Shown: positions 1 through 5,511 of the stretch, piece by piece
How the letters are laid out: each line of letters starts with the position of its first letter
Numbering within the stretch: position 1 is the stretch's first letter
From: Ruminococcus sp.
GTDB lineage: Bacteria > Bacillota > Clostridia > Oscillospirales > Ruminococcaceae
Direction of reading: 5' to 3'
NCBI GenBank assembly: GCA_029063695.1
Contig: JAIDNR010000311.1
Coordinates: forward strand, 1 to 5,511
Length of the DNA stretch: 5,511 bases
Translations under genes and position numbers: made by a program
The notes under the pieces: generated by a model
Databases searched by the model: none
Seen by the model: only the letters and a program-made list of their open reading frames with translations
What the model was told of the DNA's origin: nothing

Positions 1-39
1 ATATATATGTAATGTAAGTACAACAACAGGCAGTATGTT

Positions 40-65
40 ATTCATATTGATGAAAAGATATGAAT
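40..65. promoter_or_regulatory. Candidate operator: 8-bp perfect inverted repeat
   Basis: ATTCATAT at 40-47 is exactly repeated in inverse as ATATGAAT at 58-65, with a 10-nt spacer. The right arm ends next to the TATAAT box at 66-71, so the dyad covers the -35/spacer region where a repressor dimer would block RNA polymerase. A second, AT-rich dyad (TTATAA-tgat-TTATAA, 65-80) overlaps the -10 box. The symmetry is read directly from the sequence. The regulator is unknown, and AT-rich DNA yields such repeats by chance at an appreciable rate, so confidence is modest. Confidence 0.35.
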
Positions 66-71
66 TATAAT
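41..71 (+). promoter_or_regulatory. Putative sigma-A-type promoter of the operon
   Basis: A perfect TATAAT hexamer lies at 66-71. The best -35 candidates upstream are poor: TTCATA at 41-46 leaves a 19-nt spacer and TTGATG at 47-52 leaves only 13 nt. Transcription would start near 78-80, giving a leader of about 20 nt before the ATG at 98, with no room for a riboswitch. A weak -35 fits a promoter that needs an activator or is normally held low. No other promoter-like sequence is evident before the later genes, whose intergenic gaps are at most 29 nt. Confidence 0.4.
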
Positions 72-97
72 GATTTATAAGATAGGAGAGATAAGAT

Positions 98-493
98 ATG
101 GCTTGCTTTATTGTTCCGGCGGCAGAAGCAATTGTGACAACAGTTGCAGCACATATTTTAGAATCAAAGGAGAAAAAAGCGGAAACAATGTGTGTGGCAG
201 AGGAGGCGACACATATCAGGACAGGTTTTTCGAGAAAGGTCAAGTGGCTTTCAAAGCTGCTTTGTGGAGGTTCATTCCTGCTTGCGTTTGAACACGTATG
301 GCATGGTGAAATAAAACCGTTTTTTCCGTTTCTGACGGCAGCAGAAAGTCCGGAATCATTCACTGCTATGCTCAATGAAGTATCTACCGTCGGCGTGGGA
401 ATGGCACTTACAGTGACAACAGCGTGGATTGGTATGCTGATTATTTCGGGTATTACCGAAAAACAACAGAAAAAAATAATTGAGGTGAAATAA
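98..493 (+). CDS. Small integral membrane protein, unknown function (operon gene 1)
   Basis: This 131-residue protein is of unknown function and I cannot give it a family name. It has three likely membrane segments: about residues 2-20, 50-66 and 96-118. A charged Lys/Glu-rich stretch (22-45) separates the first two. The second segment ends in a distinctive F-E-H-V-W-H-G-E motif (His66, His69, Glu71) followed by an aromatic patch (FFPF, 75-78). These look like conserved functional or metal/cofactor-binding residues rather than random loop sequence, but that is inference. The C-terminus is a basic/acidic tail. The ATG is preceded by AGGAG at 84-88 with good spacing, and this is the first gene after the promoter. 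Only one base separates it from the next membrane gene, so the two products are probably translated together and may form one complex of about six membrane helices serving the CooS-like enzyme or the importer. Confidence 0.8.
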   Translation: MACFIVPAAEAIVTTVAAHILESKEKKAETMCVAEEATHIRTGFSRKVKWLSKLLCGGSFLLAFEHVWHGEIKPFFPFLTAAESPESFTAMLNEVSTVGVGMALTVTTAWIGMLIISGITEKQQKKIIEVK

Positions 494-494
494 T

Positions 495-800
495 ATGACA
501 TTATTAATAACCGTTGTTTCAGCGGTAATCTGTACGGTTATATGGTACAAAAAAGCTCCGCATGATGTCATGAAAATTTCAGACCTGTGCTTTATTTACT
601 GGGGAGCGTCTTTAATGTGGTTTGTAGATGCGGTTTATGAATATGCAGAAATTGGTGCAGAATTTTTCACACCGTCCTTGCAGGATATGGCGAATGATGT
701 ATTTTTAGGAGTTTCCGCTGTTGCACTCGGACTTGTGGCATGGATAGCAAAGTTACTTATAACCGACCCGAAACACATATTTAAAAGGAGTAAATCATGA
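495..800 (+). CDS. Small integral membrane protein, unknown function (operon gene 2)
   Basis: This 101-residue protein has three likely membrane segments: residues 1-17, about 32-48 and about 69-90. A short basic, His-containing C-terminal tail (DPKHIFKRSK) suggests a cytoplasmic C-terminus. Trp, Tyr and acidic residues cluster around the second segment (W36, W42, D45, Y48, Y50, E52). A GAGGTG ribosome binding site (482-487) lies within the end of the preceding gene, one base upstream of which the stop codon falls. Its own stop overlaps the start of the CooS-like gene in an ATGA arrangement. This tight coupling on both sides argues that it is real and that its product is needed in step with its neighbours. 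No recognisable transporter, heme or quinone motif is complete enough to assign a function. A small subunit of a membrane unit made with the preceding protein is the simplest reading. Confidence 0.8.
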   Translation: MTLLITVVSAVICTVIWYKKAPHDVMKISDLCFIYWGASLMWFVDAVYEYAEIGAEFFTPSLQDMANDVFLGVSAVALGLVAWIAKLLITDPKHIFKRSKS

Positions 801-2890
801 GTGAACATACACATAATCATAGTCACGGACATTCTCACAGCGATGAAAAACCGCATATTCATTCACATCGTGCGTTAATAGGATTTGACAAACACGGAAT
901 ACCAACAATCGTTGCAAAAGCCGACCATCAGGAAGAACTCGACAGCGACCCGAATGCTTTTATCCGTGACTATATGAATGCCGTTGCAGAATATAAGAAA
1001 ACTTTCCCGTCAAAACAGGACGTTATTGACCAGACCCCCGACCCTGCCGTTAAGGAAATGCTTCTCAGGGCTGAACAGCTTGGAATTGATACGGCATTTG
1101 ACCGTTTTGATAATCAAAAACCGCAGTGCAGTTTCGGACTTGCCGGAGTATGCTGTAAAATATGCAATATGGGACCTTGTAAAATTACTGCAAAGTCTCC
1201 ACGAGGTGTATGCGGTGCGGACGCTGATTTGGTTGTTGCAAGAAATCTCCTCAGAGCAGCGGCAGCAGGTGCAGCACAGCACGGTATGCACGCAAGGGAA
1301 ATTATTCTTTCACTCAAATGGGCGGCGGAAGGCAAACTTGATATTCCGATTATGGGAGAGCAGAAAATAAGGGCAACTGCTGAAAGTTTCGGTATTCCGA
1401 CAAAGCACCGCACAACAAAGAAAATCGCCATTGACTTAGCTGATGCACTGCTTGCAGATATGTCACGTACTGAACCCGACGAATATAAAACTATCAAAGC
1501 CTGTGCACCGCCGGAACGTCAAGAAACATGGAAAAATCTTGATATTCTGCCGATAAGTGCATATCATGAAGTATTTGAGGCATATCACAAAACGGGCTGT
1601 GCGATTGACGGCGACTGGAAAAGTATCATGCAGCAGTTCCTGAGATGCGGACTTGCGTTTACATTTTCAGGCGTTGTCGGTGCAAATATCGCAACGGATA
1701 GTCTGTTTGGCGTAGGCGACCGTGTAACATCAAAAGTAAATATCGGTGCTTTGAAAAAAGGCTATGTAAATATTGCGGTTCACGGACATCTGCCCACACT
1801 TGTAAGTCAAATTGTAAAAACTGGACAGGAAGAAAAATTCATAGAGCTTGCAAAGTCCAAAGGTGCTAAGGGTATACGTTTTTACGGAATATGCTGTTCA
1901 GGACTTGCCGCAATGTATCGTTACGGTGGAGTTATTCCGTTATCAAACGCTGTTTCTGCTGAACTTGTTCTCGGCACGGGTGCATTGGATTTATGGGTTG
2001 CGGACGTTCAGGACGTTTTCCCGTCTATAATGGAAGTCGCAAAGTGCTTTAAGACGACCGTTGTCACAACAAGCGATTCCGCAAGGCTTCCGGGTGCGGA
2101 ACGTTACGAATACGACCACCACCATTCAAATATATCTGAAACAAAAGCCCTTGCCGAAAAAATAGTAACACGTGCTATTGAAAGTTTTGAGCAGCGTAAG
2201 GGAATACCTGTATACATTCCGCCGTATGAGGTTGAAGCAGAAGTAGGATTTTCCGTTGAATATGTACATAAACGTTTCGGAAGCATGAAACCGCTTGCCG
2301 ATGCTCTGAAATCAGGAAAAATTCTTGGTATTGTAAATATGGTAGGCTGTAACAATCCCAAAGTACTGTACGAAAAGGCTATTGTTGACGTTGCGGACGT
2401 ACTGTTAAAAAATAACGTCCTTATTCTGTCAAATGGCTGTGCATCGTTCCCGTTAATGAAACTCGGTTACTGTAACACTTCCGCTTTGGATAAGACAGGC
2501 GAAAGTCTCAGGGAATTTTTAACTCCTGATTTACCGCCTGTATGGCACGTCGGAGAATGTATTGATAACACACGTTCATCGGGAATATTTGCAGGAATTG
2601 CAAACGTTCTCGGAAAAAATCTTTATGAAATGCCCTTTGCGTTCACTTCTCCGGAATGGGGTAACGAAAAGGGGATAGACGCAGCGTTAGGATTTCGCTT
2701 AATGGGCATTAACTCCTATCACTGTGTTGAGGCACAGATTTATGGTTCACAGAATGTAATTGAATTTCTGAAAGACGGTACAAGGGAGTTGCTTGGTTCT
2801 GTAATGCACGTTGATACCGACCCTGTAGCACTTGGCAATAAAATAGTTGAGGATATAAAAGCCAAAAGAAAAGCTCTTGGCTGGGACTGA
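797..2890 (+). CDS. cooS: CooS-family (anaerobic CO dehydrogenase fold) protein with altered active-site ligand set
   Basis: A 697-residue member of the anaerobic CO dehydrogenase/hybrid-cluster superfamily, cytoplasmic and in this family a homodimer. Residue correspondences are by eye against remembered Carboxydothermus CODH-II. The D-cluster pair is Cys111 and Cys119; the B-cluster ligands are Cys120, Cys123, Cys128 and Cys139. At the C-cluster site the HGH motif (329-331), Cys367, Cys518, Cys548, Cys588 and catalytic Lys625 are kept, but the Cys of the D-x-Q-C motif (CODH-II Cys333) is Asp406, and two tunnel histidines are Glu168 and Leu171. The related C. hydrogenoformans CooS-V, which also lacks one canonical Cys, carries an Fe/S/O cluster and shows no CO chemistry. 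Genuine CO oxidation is therefore unlikely; a redox reaction on another small molecule is the better guess. The N-terminus is about 70 residues longer than in CODH-II and has nine His in its first 24 residues. The ATG at 797 has AAGGAG six bases upstream and overlaps the previous stop. Family membership is near certain; the activity is not known. Confidence 0.95.
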   Translation: MSEHTHNHSHGHSHSDEKPHIHSHRALIGFDKHGIPTIVAKADHQEELDSDPNAFIRDYMNAVAEYKKTFPSKQDVIDQTPDPAVKEMLLRAEQLGIDTAFDRFDNQKPQCSFGLAGVCCKICNMGPCKITAKSPRGVCGADADLVVARNLLRAAAAGAAQHGMHAREIILSLKWAAEGKLDIPIMGEQKIRATAESFGIPTKHRTTKKIAIDLADALLADMSRTEPDEYKTIKACAPPERQETWKNLDILPISAYHEVFEAYHKTGCAIDGDWKSIMQQFLRCGLAFTFSGVVGANIATDSLFGVGDRVTSKVNIGALKKGYVNIAVHGHLPTLVSQIVKTGQEEKFIELAKSKGAKGIRFYGICCSGLAAMYRYGGVIPLSNAVSAELVLGTGALDLWVADVQDVFPSIMEVAKCFKTTVVTTSDSARLPGAERYEYDHHHSNISETKALAEKIVTRAIESFEQRKGIPVYIPPYEVEAEVGFSVEYVHKRFGSMKPLADALKSGKILGIVNMVGCNNPKVLYEKAIVDVADVLLKNNVLILSNGCASFPLMKLGYCNTSALDKTGESLREFLTPDLPPVWHVGECIDNTRSSGIFAGIANVLGKNLYEMPFAFTSPEWGNEKGIDAALGFRLMGINSYHCVEAQIYGSQNVIEFLKDGTRELLGSVMHVDTDPVALGNKIVEDIKAKRKALGWD

Positions 2891-2919
2891 TTCGCATATA
2901 AAAGAGAGAGTTGATATAC

Positions 2920-3840
2920 ATGAAAAAAATAATTTCAGTTCTTACGGCAGGTGTACTTGCATTTTCACTAACAGCCTGCGGTAAAAAATCTGATGATTCC
3001 AACACAATAAAAATCGCTTATCTGCCAATTACTCATTCTCTTGCCGTACTGGAAACGGCAGATGAACTGGCAGCACAGACGGGCTTACAGGTTGAGCTTG
3101 TAAAATATGGCTCGTGGACTGAATTGACGGACGCTTTAAATTCGGGGCGTGTTGACGGTGCTTCGGTACTGATAGAGCTTGCCATGAAGTCAAAGGAGCA
3201 GGGGATAGGTATTAAGGCAGTTGCTCTTGGACATAAGGACGGTAATGTTATCATTACCTCTTCGGACATTACCTCTGCGGAGGACTTGAAAGGCAAGACA
3301 ATTGCAATACCGCACAGACAGTCGTCACATAATATTCTGCTGAATGACGCTCTTGCAACAGCTGGATTGACAATTGACGATATAAACGTTACCGAACTTG
3401 CACCGACAGAAATGCCGTCTGCACTTGCCGGCGGACAGATTGACGGTTACTGTGTGGCTGAACCATTTGGTGCAAAAGCGGTTTCACTGGGTGCAGGCAA
3501 GGTACTCTTTACTTCGGAGGAGCTGTGGGAGGATTCTCTCTGCTGTGGATTGGTGCTGACGGATACGTTTATCGAAAACCACAGTGAGGACGCCAAGACC
3601 TTTGTCAAGAGCTACAAACAGGCAGGACAGAATCTTACAAAAGAACAGGCAATGGAAACAGCCACAAAGTACCTGAATCAGGACGAAGATGTTCTGGAAC
3701 TGTCTTTGCAGTGGATTTCTTATGATGATTTGGAAATCACAGAGGAGAACTACAGCACATTGACAGAAAAGGTAAAGGCATACGGACTGTCTGAAAATCC
3801 ACCGTCCTATGCAGACTTTGTGAAGAATGACTTTGAGTAG
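2920..3840 (+). CDS. ABC importer solute-binding lipoprotein, NitT/TauT (SsuA/NrtA-like) family
   Basis: This extracytoplasmic binding protein (306 residues) captures the solute and hands it to the permease. The ATG at 2920 was chosen over the in-frame TTG at 2911 because GAGAG (2906-2910) is correctly spaced for it, and because it gives a standard lipoprotein signal: MKK, a hydrophobic core and lipobox L-T-A-C with lipidation at Cys20. The mature protein opens with a beta strand and the ligand-pocket motif AYLPITHS (33-40), then YGSW (63-66) and a D-G-A-S turn (79-82). It later has DLKGKTIAIP (122-131), a histidine-bearing SSHN (135-138), and GQIDGYCVAEPFG (172-184). The last motif resembles the G-F-C-V-G-E-P-W segment of the nitrate/bicarbonate proteins NrtA and CmpA more than the aliphatic-sulfonate SsuA form. 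Ligand specificity cannot be fixed by eye: nitrate, nitrite, bicarbonate, cyanate, a sulfonate and others are all possible. The gap to the CooS-like gene is only 29 nt. Confidence 0.9.
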   Translation: MKKIISVLTAGVLAFSLTACGKKSDDSNTIKIAYLPITHSLAVLETADELAAQTGLQVELVKYGSWTELTDALNSGRVDGASVLIELAMKSKEQGIGIKAVALGHKDGNVIITSSDITSAEDLKGKTIAIPHRQSSHNILLNDALATAGLTIDDINVTELAPTEMPSALAGGQIDGYCVAEPFGAKAVSLGAGKVLFTSEELWEDSLCCGLVLTDTFIENHSEDAKTFVKSYKQAGQNLTKEQAMETATKYLNQDEDVLELSLQWISYDDLEITEENYSTLTEKVKAYGLSENPPSYADFVKNDFE

Positions 3841-3858
3841 AGAGCGAGATGATGCAAA

Positions 3859-4608
3859 GTGAAGAAGTTACTCTCTTTAAAAAACATTGTGGTTTCTCTG
3901 GCACTGCTACTGGTAGTCTGGCAGCTTGTGTTCTGTATCAGCGATGTGAATGCGGCACTGTTTCCGTCACCGTTGCAGGCATTCAATGCGTTGACTGAAA
4001 TGATTTCAAACGGCATACTGTTCACGCACATAGGAGCAAGTATGTATCGCTTTGCTGCTGGCTATGTGAGTTCTGTAATTATTGCTGTTCTGCTCGGACT
4101 TGTTCTCGGAAGAATGCCTAAAGTCTTTCAGTACATCAATCCGGCAGTGCAGCTGCTCAGACCGATTTCACCCATGGCTTGGATGCCGTTTATTGTATTA
4201 TGGTTCGGAATAGGCGATATTCCTGCAATTGTAATCATCTTTATTGCGGCGTTCTTTCCGGTTCTGCTGTCTACCGTTTCGGCAGTTGGTGGTATTGACC
4301 CGATTTACCTGAAAGTCTCTGAGAACTTCGGCATACGTCAGCCGCAGATAATGTGGAAAGTTATTTTTCCGGCGGCATTTCCGCAGATAGCAAACGGAAT
4401 ACATCTGGCACTGGGTACAGCATGGGTATTTCTTGTAGCCGGAGAGATGGTCGGTGCACAGTCGGGACTGGGGTATCTGGTTATCGATGCCAGAAATAAT
4501 CTGCGTGCGGATATTCTGTTTGCAGACATTATCGTCATCGGACTTATAGGACTGCTCCTTGACACTCTATTGAAAGCTGCTGAAAATCGAATCATGAAAG
4601 CATGGTGA
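3859..4608 (+). CDS. ABC importer permease, NitT/TauT (SsuC/TauC/NrtB-like) family
   Basis: A 249-residue inner-membrane permease with about six hydrophobic segments (near residues 9-27, 64-84, 100-117, 121-143, 180-199 and 219-240). It contains the family's conserved R-P-I-S-P-M-A-W-M-P-F stretch (101-111). A cytoplasmic EAA-type coupling loop lies at about 152-177 (ENFGIRQPQIMWKVIFPAAF region, with the key Gly158) and docks on the ATPase. It would work as a homodimer. The start is a GTG: the upstream in-frame stop TGA at 3850-3852 excludes any longer version, and the MKKL N-terminus is natural. The ribosome binding site is weak (GAG at 3846-3848, about 10 nt away). Translation may therefore rely on coupling to the binding-protein gene, whose stop is 18 nt upstream. 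A weak start for the permease relative to the binding protein is in keeping with the usual excess of binding protein in such importers. Confidence 0.92.
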   Translation: MKKLLSLKNIVVSLALLLVVWQLVFCISDVNAALFPSPLQAFNALTEMISNGILFTHIGASMYRFAAGYVSSVIIAVLLGLVLGRMPKVFQYINPAVQLLRPISPMAWMPFIVLWFGIGDIPAIVIIFIAAFFPVLLSTVSAVGGIDPIYLKVSENFGIRQPQIMWKVIFPAAFPQIANGIHLALGTAWVFLVAGEMVGAQSGLGYLVIDARNNLRADILFADIIVIGLIGLLLDTLLKAAENRIMKAW

Positions 4609-4619
4609 GGTGCAGACTG

Positions 4620-5390
4620 ATGTACATTGAAGTAGAAAACGCTGAAAAAACTTTTTTACAGAACGACAAGGAATTTACTGCATTCACGGACGTTTCGCTG
4701 TCCATTGAAAAGGGAGAATTTATCTGTCTGCTGGGACCTTCGGGCTGCGGTAAAAGTACGCTGCTAAATGCGATTGCAGGATTTTCTTCGGTGACATCGG
4801 GTAGTGTGAAAATCGAGGGAAAAGAAGTCAAATCGCCGTCTGTACGGAATGTAACGATTTTCCAGAATTACGGCTTACTGCCGTGGCGGACAGTACAAAA
4901 GAACGTTGAACTCGGATTAGAACCCAAGAAACTGTCCAAAGCGGAACGACATCAGATTGCAGACAAGTATATTGAACTGGTTGGTTTGTCGGAGTTTAAA
5001 AAGTCACATCCCCGACAGCTTTCCGGCGGTATGCAGCAGCGTGTTTCTATTGCGAGAGCACTTGCTGTAGACCCTGATATTATTTTCATGGATGAACCGT
5101 TCGGTGCACTTGATGCCATTACCCGTATGAAATTGCAGGATGATATTCTGTCAATTTCCAAGCAGGAGCAGAAAACAATTATTTTTGTAACTCATGATAT
5201 TGAAGAAGCAGTATTCCTTGCAGACAGAATTGTGATAATGACGCCGAACCCCGGAAAAATCAAGAGCGTTGTGACTGTGCCGCTGAAAGGACACAGAGAA
5301 CGTACCGCCAGCGATTTTCTACAGGTTCGTGATAAAATTTTCGACTTGTTCAATATGAAGCATGAAGAACAGATTGAATATATGATTTGA
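4620..5390 (+). CDS. ABC importer ATP-binding protein, NitT/TauT (SsuB/TauB/NrtD-like) family
   Basis: This cytoplasmic ATPase (256 residues) powers the importer. All nucleotide-site motifs are intact: Walker A GPSGCGKST (39-47), Q-loop Gln82, signature LSGGMQQ (134-140), Walker B IIFMDEP (154-160) with catalytic Glu159, D-loop ALDA (163-166) and switch His192. The sequence YGLLPWRTV after the Q-loop is typical of the nitrate/sulfonate/taurine group. The short C-terminal part (about 210-256) has no extra regulatory domain, unlike NrtC. The ATG at 4620 is preferred over an in-frame ATG at 4602, because AGGTG at 4608-4612 is well placed for 4620 and nothing is placed for 4602. The chosen start also gives the usual MYIEVENAEKTF opening of the family. 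It follows the permease stop by 11 nt and is the last gene of the operon, ending 17 nt before the terminator stem. Confidence 0.93.
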   Translation: MYIEVENAEKTFLQNDKEFTAFTDVSLSIEKGEFICLLGPSGCGKSTLLNAIAGFSSVTSGSVKIEGKEVKSPSVRNVTIFQNYGLLPWRTVQKNVELGLEPKKLSKAERHQIADKYIELVGLSEFKKSHPRQLSGGMQQRVSIARALAVDPDIIFMDEPFGALDAITRMKLQDDILSISKQEQKTIIFVTHDIEEAVFLADRIVIMTPNPGKIKSVVTVPLKGHRERTASDFLQVRDKIFDLFNMKHEEQIEYMI

Positions 5391-5407
5391 GTATGGACAT
5401 GATTTGT

Positions 5408-5439
5408 GAGAGCCGGACAATAAGTCCGGCTCTCTTTTT
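5408..5439 (+). terminator. Rho-independent terminator of the operon
   Basis: A perfect 11-bp stem GAGAGCCGGAC (5408-5418) pairs with GTCCGGCTCTC (5424-5434) around a 5-nt AATAA loop and is followed at once by five T (5435-5439). It sits 17 nt after the stop of the ATPase gene, so it marks the 3' end of the six-gene transcript. Confidence 0.93.
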
Positions 5440-5449
5440 GTGCAACGAA

Positions 5450-5472
5450 AACCCCCAGTTTTACTGGGGGTT
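5450..5472. repeat. Perfect 10-bp inverted repeat (hairpin) beyond the terminator
   Basis: AACCCCCAGT (5450-5459) pairs fully with ACTGGGGGTT (5463-5472) around a TTT loop. On the + strand it is followed by TTC and then an A-run, so it is a poor + strand terminator. On the - strand the stem is followed by TTTTCG, so it could end a convergent transcript coming from beyond the window. It could equally be a subterminal hairpin of a mobile element (see findings). The pairing is certain; the role is not. Confidence 0.5.
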
Positions 5473-5511
5473 CAAAAAAGCTTTAGCTATGGGTAGAAAA
5501 ATAAGACCTCC

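Noticed and set aside
47..60. TTGAT as an FNR/CRP-type half-site in the promoter
   Set aside because: There is no matching ATCAA arm at the right spacing. The nearby TGTA-N7-TACA (8-22) is also too short to support a CooA/CRP site.
1114..1497. Minus-strand open frame of 127 codons inside the CooS-like gene
   Set aside because: It lies wholly antisense to strongly conserved cluster-binding sequence, with no convincing protein character; it is a frame shadow. The other long minus-strand frames in the window were rejected for the same reason.
797..2890. Calling the CooS-like gene a normal Ni,Fe CO dehydrogenase of the Wood-Ljungdahl pathway
   Set aside because: One C-cluster Cys is Asp and two tunnel His are lost, and no acetyl-CoA synthase, CooC or ferredoxin partner is in the window. 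Only the fold and family are supported.
797..2890. Calling it a true hydroxylamine reductase (Hcp)
   Set aside because: The double-cysteine D/B-cluster arrangement (C-x7-C-C-x2-C-x4-C), the G-I-C-C-S-G motif and the retained Cys367 are CooS features. Hcp has a different N-terminal cluster motif and Glu ligands.
2911..2919. TTG at 2911 as the start of the binding protein
   Set aside because: It would overlap the spacing needed by the GAGAG site. ATG at 2920 has proper spacing and a standard MKK lipoprotein signal.
4602..4619. ATG at 4602 as the start of the ATPase
   Set aside because: It has no ribosome binding site, and the AGGTG at 4608-4612 is placed for the ATG at 4620, which gives the usual family N-terminus.
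5505..5511. Minus-strand GGAGG at the right edge as a ribosome binding site
   Set aside because: No start codon follows at a usable distance on the minus strand and no open frame extends from it.

Overview
The window carries one six-gene operon, all on the + strand, with a promoter-like region at the left edge and a strong intrinsic terminator at the right. The genes are packed with gaps of 1 to about 30 nt, or overlap by 4 nt. Moderate GC, low-GC Gram-positive style ribosome binding sites, a lipoprotein (rather than free periplasmic) solute-binding protein and an anaerobic CO-dehydrogenase-family enzyme all point to an anaerobic Firmicute, probably a Clostridia member of the Ruminococcus/Oscillospiraceae or Lachnospiraceae type. 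That placement is inference; there is no marker gene here.

Layout: 1-97 is a promoter/operator region with a perfect TATAAT box directly behind an 8-bp inverted repeat. 98-493 and 495-800 encode two small multi-spanning membrane proteins of unknown function. 797-2890 encodes a CooS-family protein, the anaerobic Ni,Fe carbon monoxide dehydrogenase fold. 2920-3840, 3859-4608 and 4620-5390 encode a complete NitT/TauT-type ABC importer: lipoprotein binding protein, permease and ATPase. 5408-5439 is a textbook Rho-independent terminator, followed by a second perfect hairpin (5450-5472) and a short AT-rich tail that may belong to another element.

The main point is the CooS-like protein. It keeps the Cys ligands of the D- and B-clusters, five of the six usual C-cluster ligands and the catalytic Lys. 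However, the Cys of the conserved D-x-Q-C motif (Cys333 in Carboxydothermus CODH-II) is an Asp, and two of the four tunnel histidines are replaced. It also has an unusually His-rich N-terminus. Proteins of this fold lacking one canonical Cys are known (C. hydrogenoformans CooS-V): they hold an Fe/S/O hybrid cluster rather than the Ni,Fe cluster and do not oxidise CO. This enzyme is therefore probably not a CO dehydrogenase, whatever automated annotation says. Its operon partner is an importer whose binding protein resembles the nitrate/bicarbonate/sulfonate group. This suggests a pathway in which a small oxidised solute is imported and then reduced or otherwise transformed by a CooS-fold hybrid-cluster enzyme, with a two-protein membrane unit of unknown role. 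The substrate cannot be read from the sequence. No acsB, cooF, cooC, hydrogenase or Hcp gene is seen, but the window is only 5.5 kb.
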